From Oscillospiraceae bacterium (GTDB lineage Bacteria > Bacillota_A > Clostridia > Oscillospirales > JAAYXM01): a stretch of DNA of 11,318 nucleotides. A model generated the notes under the pieces. It was not told the origin of the DNA, did not search any database, and saw nothing but the letters and a program-made list of their open reading frames with translations. A program made the position numbers and the translations under genes. The stretch lies in the NCBI GenBank assembly GCA_017408185.1, contig JAFQVE010000179.1, positions 1-11,318 on the forward strand, read 5' to 3'. Below are positions 6,735 through 11,318 of the stretch, one piece after another. How positions within the stretch are numbered: the first letter of the stretch is position 1; each line of letters starts with the position of its first letter.

Positions 6735-6974
6735 TTAATCCTCGACAACAATGTCCTTAACAAGCTCACGGAAAGCCTTATATTCTTCCTCCGTTCCGTT
6801 TACAGAAACTGTTACGGGCTTTGTGAGGTCTATGCTGAAGATACCCATAATAGATTTTGCATCGATAACGTATCTGCCGGAGATGATGTCGATATCGCAC
6901 ATCTGCGAGCAAGCAGCATTTACGAAGCTTTTAACCTCATTGATGGACGAAAGCGTAATTTTGAAATTGTACAT
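6735..6974 (-). CDS. HPr-like protein without the phosphorylatable histidine
   Basis: This 79-residue protein resembles HPr of the phosphotransferase system, usually 85-88 residues. The clearest match is KSIMGIFSIDL (40-50), which fits the HPr region around regulatory Ser46 (LKSIMGVMSL). SFVNAACSQMCDIDI (16-30) fits helix 1 and strand 2. Aligned without gaps to HPr (offset 5), Ser10 sits at the position of catalytic His15 and Asn12 replaces Arg17, so it cannot carry phosphate like a PTS carrier. Ser41 matches Ser46, the HPr kinase target. This recalls Crh of Bacillus, a regulatory HPr paralogue lacking His15, but it need not be orthologous. The ATG at 6974 has GGGAG (6984-6988) 9 bases upstream and a good promoter. 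It lies upstream of murD and diverges from mtaB. Fold call is good; function is unknown. Confidence 0.82.
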   Translation of the reverse strand: MYNFKITLSSINEVKSFVNAACSQMCDIDIISGRYVIDAKSIMGIFSIDLTKPVTVSVNGTEEEYKAFRELVKDIVVED

Positions 6975-7001
6975 AATTTAAGTCTCCCTTCAAATTTTAT
7001 A

Positions 7002-7031
7002 TTGCCTTTTGGCATATAAATAAAGTATAAT
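7002..7031 (+). promoter_or_regulatory. Promoter of mtaB
   Basis: TTGCCT (7002-7007) and a consensus TATAAT (7026-7031) are separated by 18 bases. Transcription should start near 7038, leaving a leader of about 44 bases before the ATG at 7082. The -10 box overlaps the opposite-strand -10 box of the HPr-like gene. Confidence 0.6.
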
Positions 7032-7052
7032 ACTTTTGGAAGCTTTTTTCAA
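7024..7052 (-). promoter_or_regulatory. Promoter of the HPr-like gene
   Basis: On the minus strand, TTGAAA (7047-7052) and TATACT (7024-7029) are separated by exactly 17 bases. Transcription should start near 7017, about 43 bases before the ATG at 6974. The -10 region lies in the 15-base palindrome AAAGTATAATACTTT (7022-7036), which also holds the mtaB -10 box. Confidence 0.65.
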
Positions 7053-7081
7053 CCATTTCTATGTAAATTTTAGGTGAACTT

Positions 7082-8374
7082 ATGAAAATTTATTTTTACA
7101 CACTCGGCTGCAAGGTCAATCAATTTGAAACACAAGCTCTTTCCCTGCTTCTTTCAGAGCATGGGCACAAGGTTTGCGAACATCCGGAAAATGCAGATGT
7201 GATTGTGATAAACACCTGCACTGTAACCGCCGAAAGCGACCGTAAATCAAGAAGCGCAATCCGGAGATTTGCCAAGAATTATCCGGGCGCAAAAATCGCG
7301 GTATGCGGCTGTCTTTCGCAGATAAATCCCGAAAGCATAAGGAACATCGAAGGAGTGTCTGTTATCGCCGGCACCGCCGCAAGGGACGTGTTTGTTGAAA
7401 ATATATGCAATATATCATCTGTAAATAACCGCAGCTTTACACCGGATAATTCTTTAAAACGACGCGAGTTTGAATACCTGCCCGCAGGCGGGCTTCACGG
7501 TCACACCCGCGCTATGCTGAAAATAGAGGACGGTTGCACAAATTTCTGCACCTATTGCATAATCCCCTATTCCCGCGGTCCTGTGCGCTCACTTTCCCCC
7601 GACATCGCAGTTGCTGAATGCAGAAAGCTACGCGCGCAAAACTATAAAGAGATTGTTCTTACCGGAATCGAGATTTCCTCATACGGGAGAGACTTAACAC
7701 CGAAAGCAGAGCTTTCCGGGCTCGTTGCACAACTGTGCGAAGAGTTTCCTGACATCCGTTTCAGGCTCGGTTCAATAGAGCCGCGAACGATAACTAAAAA
7801 GTTTTGTGAAAAGCTCAGAAGCTTTACAAACCTTTGCCCTCATTTTCACCTTTCTATGCAAAGCGGCTGCGATGAAACCCTTTCACGTATGCGCAGAAAA
7901 TACGACACAGAGCGCTTTTATCTCTCAGTTTCTCTTCTGAGAGAGTATTTCCCCGGTTGTGCAATTACAACCGATATGATTGTCGGCTTTCCCGGCGAAA
8001 CAGAGGATGAATTTGAAACCACACTCGCGTTCATCGAAAAATGTGAGTTTTCGTCGATGCACATATTCCCGTATTCCAAGCGCGCAGGCACGCCCGCGGC
8101 AAAGATGGAAAACCAGATTACAAAAGCGGAGAAATCCGAGCGCGCCCGCCGCGCATCCGACGTTGCAAAGCGTATGGAAAGCGAGTATCTTAAAAGCCTT
8201 ACCGGCAGCATACACTCCGTTCTTTTTGAAGAGCCGTGTGACGGATATTTCGTCGGGCACGCGAAAAACTACGTGCGCGTTTACGTAAAATGCACCGATA
8301 ACCTGAAGAACAGCATCAAAAACGTGAAAATATGCGGTCTGTATGCTGACGGGCTTCTCGGGGAGATTTTATAA
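7082..8374 (+). CDS. mtaB: tRNA (N6-threonylcarbamoyladenosine37-C2) methylthiotransferase MtaB
   Basis: MtaB is a radical-SAM enzyme that converts t6A to ms2t6A at position 37 of tRNAs reading ANN codons, using two iron-sulfur clusters. The 430-residue product has the UPF0004 domain with MKIYFYTLGCKVNQFE (1-16), INTCTVT (43-49) and VCGCLSQ (74-80). Cys10, Cys46 and Cys77 are the likely ligands of the auxiliary cluster. The radical-SAM motif GCTNFCTYCIIPYSRG (151-166) supplies Cys152, Cys156 and Cys159. ITTDMIVGFPGE (295-306) and HIFPYSKRAGTPA (327-339) follow, and the last 60 residues fit a TRAM tRNA-binding domain. The GCKVNQ start and CTVTAESD favour MtaB over MiaB and RimO. The ATG at 7082 has AGGTGA (7072-7077) 4 bases upstream. 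It is transcribed apart from murB, which has its own promoter 56 bases past the mtaB stop. Confidence 0.95.
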   Translation: MKIYFYTLGCKVNQFETQALSLLLSEHGHKVCEHPENADVIVINTCTVTAESDRKSRSAIRRFAKNYPGAKIAVCGCLSQINPESIRNIEGVSVIAGTAARDVFVENICNISSVNNRSFTPDNSLKRREFEYLPAGGLHGHTRAMLKIEDGCTNFCTYCIIPYSRGPVRSLSPDIAVAECRKLRAQNYKEIVLTGIEISSYGRDLTPKAELSGLVAQLCEEFPDIRFRLGSIEPRTITKKFCEKLRSFTNLCPHFHLSMQSGCDETLSRMRRKYDTERFYLSVSLLREYFPGCAITTDMIVGFPGETEDEFETTLAFIEKCEFSSMHIFPYSKRAGTPAAKMENQITKAEKSERARRASDVAKRMESEYLKSLTGSIHSVLFEEPCDGYFVGHAKNYVRVYVKCTDNLKNSIKNVKICGLYADGLLGEIL

Positions 8375-8394
8375 TCCCCTCTTTTCTTAGTCCG

Positions 8395-8447
8395 AATGCT
8401 TTTCATGTGCTTCGCTTTGTTACTTTTCCTTGAACAGAAAAAGCATT
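8395..8447. repeat. Imperfectly placed inverted repeat over the murB upstream region
   Basis: AATGCTTTT (8395-8403) is the exact reverse complement of AAAAGCATT (8439-8447), with 35 bases between the arms. The right arm lies in the spacer of the murB promoter. No T-run follows, so it does not look like an mtaB terminator. It could be chance in A+T-rich DNA or a pair of protein-binding half-sites. Confidence 0.35.
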
Positions 8448-8458
8448 TGTGGTATACT
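8430..8458 (+). promoter_or_regulatory. Promoter of the murB-rapZ-glmR-whiA operon (extended -10)
   Basis: TTGAAC (8430-8435) and TATACT (8453-8458) are separated by 17 bases, with TGTGG just before the -10 box, giving a TGn extension. The start of transcription should be near 8465, about 26 bases before the murB ATG at 8491. Confidence 0.7.
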
Positions 8459-8490
8459 AAATATATATCAATTTTAAAGGAATCATCATT

Positions 8491-9384
8491 ATGCTTAAAA
8501 CAATATCTGATCTGCTCCTCAACATCCCGGATTTATTCATCCTCAAGGATGAGCAGATGTCTCTCCACACCACATTCAAAATAGGAGGTCCCGCAAGGCT
8601 GTTTCTTGATGCACATTCCGTTGATGCCGCACTGCGCGCGCTTGATATTCTCGACGGATTTGGTGTATCTCCTCTCATTGTCGGAAACGGCAGTAATCTC
8701 GTTGTTTCCGATGAGGGTATTGACGGGGTTGTTCTCAAGCTTTCATGCAGCAAGGTTTCTGTTTCCGGGAACAAGATATTCGCAGAAGCGGGAGCTACGC
8801 TTTCTTCCGTTGCGTCAATCGCACAGCGGCGCGGTCTCGGCGGGTTTGAATTTGCCCACGGAATTCCCGGAAGCGTCGGCGGTGCTCTTGTTATGAACGC
8901 AGGTGCATACGGCGGCGAAATATCACAGGTGCTTTCAAAAAGCACCTACGTTTCTCATGACGGAATATTTACAATTCCTGTCAAAGAGCATAATTTCGGC
9001 TACAGAACAAGCATTTATAAGCAAAATCCTGCATTTACCGTTTTGTCCGCCGAGTTTTCCCTTTATGAAGACACCCCGGATGCAATAGCCTCAAAAATGC
9101 GTGAGCTTGCCGAGCGTCGGCGTGACAAACAGCCACTTGAATTTCCAAGTGCCGGAAGCGTTTTCAAGCGTCCCGAGGGGCATTTTGCCGGAGCTTTGAT
9201 TGAACAGTGCAATCTCAAAGGCTTTTCAATCGGCGGTGCTGAGGTTTCCGAAAAACACGCAGGCTTTATCATAAACCGCGGCGATGCAACCGCCGATGAC
9301 GTTAAAAGGCTTGTTGAACATATAAAGAATACCGTTTTGAAAGAGACCGGCGTAACACTTGAATGTGAAATCTGTTTTGTATAA
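8491..9384 (+). CDS. murB: UDP-N-acetylenolpyruvoylglucosamine reductase
   Basis: MurB is an FAD enzyme that reduces UDP-GlcNAc-enolpyruvate to UDP-MurNAc with NADPH, the second committed step of peptidoglycan synthesis. The 297-residue product carries LHTTFKIGGPA (25-35), the FAD-binding VGNGSNLVV (64-72) and GIPGSVGGALVMNAGAYGGE (124-143). HNFGYRTS (167-174) and PSAGSVFKRP (219-228) follow; Ser223 in the latter is the expected proton donor. A C-terminal acidic residue in LECEI (290-294) should complete the site. The length and the GSVFK motif fit the type II (Gram-positive) enzyme without the extra loop. The ATG at 8491 has AAAGGA (8476-8481) 9 bases upstream. It heads the operon with rapZ, glmR and whiA. 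Confidence 0.97.
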   Translation: MLKTISDLLLNIPDLFILKDEQMSLHTTFKIGGPARLFLDAHSVDAALRALDILDGFGVSPLIVGNGSNLVVSDEGIDGVVLKLSCSKVSVSGNKIFAEAGATLSSVASIAQRRGLGGFEFAHGIPGSVGGALVMNAGAYGGEISQVLSKSTYVSHDGIFTIPVKEHNFGYRTSIYKQNPAFTVLSAEFSLYEDTPDAIASKMRELAERRRDKQPLEFPSAGSVFKRPEGHFAGALIEQCNLKGFSIGGAEVSEKHAGFIINRGDATADDVKRLVEHIKNTVLKETGVTLECEICFV

Positions 9385-9400
9385 AGGAATGTGAAAGAGT

Positions 9401-10261
9401 ATGGATTTTTTCATAATATCGGGAATGTCAGGTGCCGGTAAAAGCCGCGCTGCATCTGTTCTCGAGGATATGGGGTTTTACTGCGTTGACAATATGCCGC
9501 CGGAGCTTATCCCGAAGTTTGCGGAAATGTGCATTGCCGCAAACAGCCGTTTTTCTCAGGTTGCACTTGTTACGGACATCCGCGCCGGAATTGATTTTTC
9601 TGCGCTTTTTGAAGCTCTTGACAGCATAAAAACGCTTGACTGCAATTATAAAATTCTTTATTTTGAAGCTTCAACCGATGTTATCATAAAGCGGTATAAA
9701 GAAACCCGCAGGCGTCACCCGCTCTTTGAAGAGGGCGTTTCAATCGAAAAGACAATAGAAAAAGAGACAGAAATGCTTGCAGGGGTTCGCGCACGGGCAG
9801 ATTATATAATCGACACCACTGCGCTCACCTCTCTCAACCTGCGTTCGCGGCTTATCCAGTTTTTTGATGATAACACCCTGCGCGACCAGTCTATGATTGT
9901 TAACGTTTCATCCTTCGGCTTCAAATACGGTATTCCGGCAGATGCAGACCTTGTTTTTGATGTGCGTTTTCTGCCGAATCCGTACTACGATATCTCTCTC
10001 CGTCCTAAAACCGGACTTGACAAAGAGGTTTATGACTATGTAATGAAATTCCGCCAGACGCAGGACTTTCTTTCCCACCTTTACAGCATGACGGATTATC
10101 TCATTCCGCAATACGTAGAAGAAGGCAAAACCTCGCTCAACATTGCTATCGGCTGTACCGGCGGCAAGCATCGCTCGGTTACCCTTTGCGAAGCACTGGG
10201 GGACCATATTGCAGCGCTCGGCTACAGAACGGTTAAGATGCACCGCGATGCATCAAGATAA
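9401..10261 (+). CDS. rapZ: RNase adapter/nucleotide-binding protein RapZ (YvcJ family)
   Basis: The 286-residue product belongs to the RapZ/YvcJ family. In E. coli, RapZ guides RNase E to the small RNA GlmZ and so controls glmS; in Bacillus, YvcJ is a nucleotide-hydrolysing protein with an incompletely known role. An N-terminal P-loop GMSGAGKS (8-15) is followed by VDNMPPELIP (29-38). The C-terminal domain has VSSFGFKYGIP (169-179), FLPNPYY (190-196) and GCTGGKHRSV (251-260), then MHRD near the end (280-283). All are family hallmarks. The ATG at 9401 is 16 bases past the murB stop. An AAAGGA (9383-9388) overlaps that stop 12 bases upstream, with GAAAGAG nearer. Because the clostridial GlmZ system is not known, the regulatory role in this organism is open. 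Confidence 0.95.
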   Translation: MDFFIISGMSGAGKSRAASVLEDMGFYCVDNMPPELIPKFAEMCIAANSRFSQVALVTDIRAGIDFSALFEALDSIKTLDCNYKILYFEASTDVIIKRYKETRRRHPLFEEGVSIEKTIEKETEMLAGVRARADYIIDTTALTSLNLRSRLIQFFDDNTLRDQSMIVNVSSFGFKYGIPADADLVFDVRFLPNPYYDISLRPKTGLDKEVYDYVMKFRQTQDFLSHLYSMTDYLIPQYVEEGKTSLNIAIGCTGGKHRSVTLCEALGDHIAALGYRTVKMHRDASR

Positions 10262-10283
10262 TTCACCTTTGGGAGATTATAAA

Positions 10284-11264
10284 ATGAATCCTGAAAATTC
10301 AATCGGTCACGGCATTGTCGCCATTGGCGGAGGAACAGGGCTTTCCACAATGCTTCGCGGCCTGAAAAAGCACATTGACGATATAACGGCAATTGTTGCG
10401 GTTTCCGACGATGGCGGAGGAAGCGGGGTTCTTCGGACTGACCTTAACCTGCTCCCACCCGGAGATATACGAAACTGCATCATTGCCCTTTCAAACACAG
10501 AACAGCTTATGTCCCGTCTCTTGTCTCACCGTTTTCACGAGGGTTTGCTTGACGGGCAGAGCTTCGGTAATTTATTTTTAGCTGCACTCAATCAGGTTAC
10601 CGGGTCTTTTTACCAGTCTGTGCGCTATATGAGCGATGTTCTGGCAATAACCGGGCGGGTTCTCCCCGTCACCACGGAGGATGTGCACATAGAAGCAGAA
10701 TTTGAAAACGGTGCCGTTGTTCGCGGCGAATCCAACATAAACACACAGAAAAAACTTCTGGACAGTCCTATACGCCACATCCGTATGATACCGGAGCATC
10801 CGAAGGCACTTTCCGACACTATAAGCGCAATAACAAATGCGCGTCTTCTTATCTTCGGTCCCGGAAGCCTGTATACAAGTATAATCCCGAATCTCCTCGT
10901 TGACGGAATCGTTGATGCCGTCCGTGCATCAAATGCACGAAAGGTCTACATATGCAATGTGATGACCCAGGACGGCGAAACGGAAAACTATACTGCAACT
11001 GACCACATAAAAGCCCTTTTCGACCATTCCTATGACGGGCTTTTTGACACCTGCATTGCAAACAATGCCGAAATCTCGCGCGAGCTTATAAAAAAATATG
11101 CCGCAGAGGGTGCAGAGCCAATGCCGATTAATGAAGAGGACTTTGAAAAGATGGGCATAAAGCTTATCCTCAAGCCACTGATTTCAGAAAATACACCGCT
11201 TGCACGCCACGACCCGGCAAGACTTGCCGAGGTTATTATGGATGTGTATAACGGGAAACTATAA
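10284..11264 (+). CDS. glmR: GlmR (YvcK) family gluconeogenesis/cell-wall regulator
   Basis: The 326-residue product belongs to the CofD-like YvcK family. In Bacillus, GlmR binds UDP-GlcNAc and stimulates the glucosamine-6-phosphate synthase GlmS, steering carbon into the cell wall. Motifs are VAIGGGTGLSTMLRGLK (12-28), VSDDGGGSG (40-48), LPPGDIRNC (57-65), GQSFGNLFLAAL (91-102), FGPGSLYTSIIPNLL (191-205) and CNVMTQDGET (224-233). The ATG at 10284 is preferred over upstream in-frame codons that lie inside rapZ. GGGAG (10271-10275) sits 8 bases before it, and the family-typical VAIGGGTG begins a dozen residues in. The rapZ-glmR gap is 22 bases, so co-transcription is likely. Confidence 0.95.
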   Translation: MNPENSIGHGIVAIGGGTGLSTMLRGLKKHIDDITAIVAVSDDGGGSGVLRTDLNLLPPGDIRNCIIALSNTEQLMSRLLSHRFHEGLLDGQSFGNLFLAALNQVTGSFYQSVRYMSDVLAITGRVLPVTTEDVHIEAEFENGAVVRGESNINTQKKLLDSPIRHIRMIPEHPKALSDTISAITNARLLIFGPGSLYTSIIPNLLVDGIVDAVRASNARKVYICNVMTQDGETENYTATDHIKALFDHSYDGLFDTCIANNAEISRELIKKYAAEGAEPMPINEEDFEKMGIKLILKPLISENTPLARHDPARLAEVIMDVYNGKL

Positions 11265-11289
11265 CACGCGAAAAGGATTGGTCATAAAA

Positions 11290-11318
11290 ATGACTTTTTC
11301 TGCAAAGATAAAAGAAGA
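11290..11318 (+). CDS. whiA: Start of WhiA, cut by the right edge
   Basis: An ATG at 11290 opens a frame reading MTFSAKIKE, close to the MSFASETKKEL-type start of WhiA proteins. AAAAGGA (11271-11277) lies 12 bases upstream. It follows glmR after 25 bases, exactly where whiA stands in the conserved murB-rapZ-glmR-whiA order. WhiA is a DNA-binding protein with an inactive LAGLIDADG-like domain, involved in sporulation in Streptomyces and cell division in Bacillus. Only nine codons are visible, so the call rests mainly on position. Confidence 0.82.

Noticed and set aside
1..11318. CRISPR array, insertion sequence, tRNA or rRNA genes, phage genes
   Set aside because: No regularly spaced repeats, transposase or integrase frames, cloverleaf-like sequence or rRNA signature words were seen on reading either strand.

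Overview
The window looks like a chromosomal segment of a Gram-positive member of the Firmicutes, most likely class Clostridia. The main reason is the gene order murB-rapZ-glmR-whiA at the right end, which is typical of that class. Clostridial-style MurD, TmcAL and MtaB proteins, strong GGAGG-type ribosome binding sites and clear sigma-A-like promoters (usually TTGnnn, 17-18 bases, TATACT) agree with this. Genus and species cannot be read from the sequence.

Layout. Bases 1-1219 hold a divergent pair: the start of a secreted-protein gene running off the left edge (minus) and an AraC-family regulator (plus). Bases 1220-2701 hold a single-gene unit for an AAA-type ATPase of the DUF4143 class, with its own promoter and ending at a strong hairpin shared with the next gene. 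Bases 2726-5281 hold another divergent pair: acetate kinase ackA (minus) and the tRNA-Met cytidine acetate ligase gene tmcAL (plus), with promoters packed into 168 bases. tmcAL meets murD (minus) tail to tail, and their stop codons interlock in one TTAA. murD lies downstream of a small gene for an HPr-like protein that lacks the phosphorylatable histidine; a terminator-like hairpin separates the two. The HPr-like gene and mtaB (plus) diverge from a palindromic promoter. mtaB is followed by a new promoter that drives murB-rapZ-glmR and the first codons of whiA, which is cut by the right edge.

How the genes fit together. Three themes are visible. The first is peptidoglycan precursor supply: MurB and MurD are cytoplasmic enzymes, and RapZ and GlmR belong to families tied in model bacteria to control of the glucosamine-6-phosphate branch that feeds UDP-GlcNAc. 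The second is tRNA anticodon-loop modification (TmcAL at C34, MtaB at A37). The third is acetate metabolism, where AckA handles acetate/acetyl-phosphate and TmcAL consumes acetate. The HPr-like protein and the AraC regulator suggest links to carbon-status and environmental control. Most of the window is conserved housekeeping DNA. The points most worth a second look are the histidine-less HPr-like gene with its internal terminator before murD, the symmetric divergent promoter, the acetate-linked divergent pair, and the uncharacterised secreted-protein/AraC pair.
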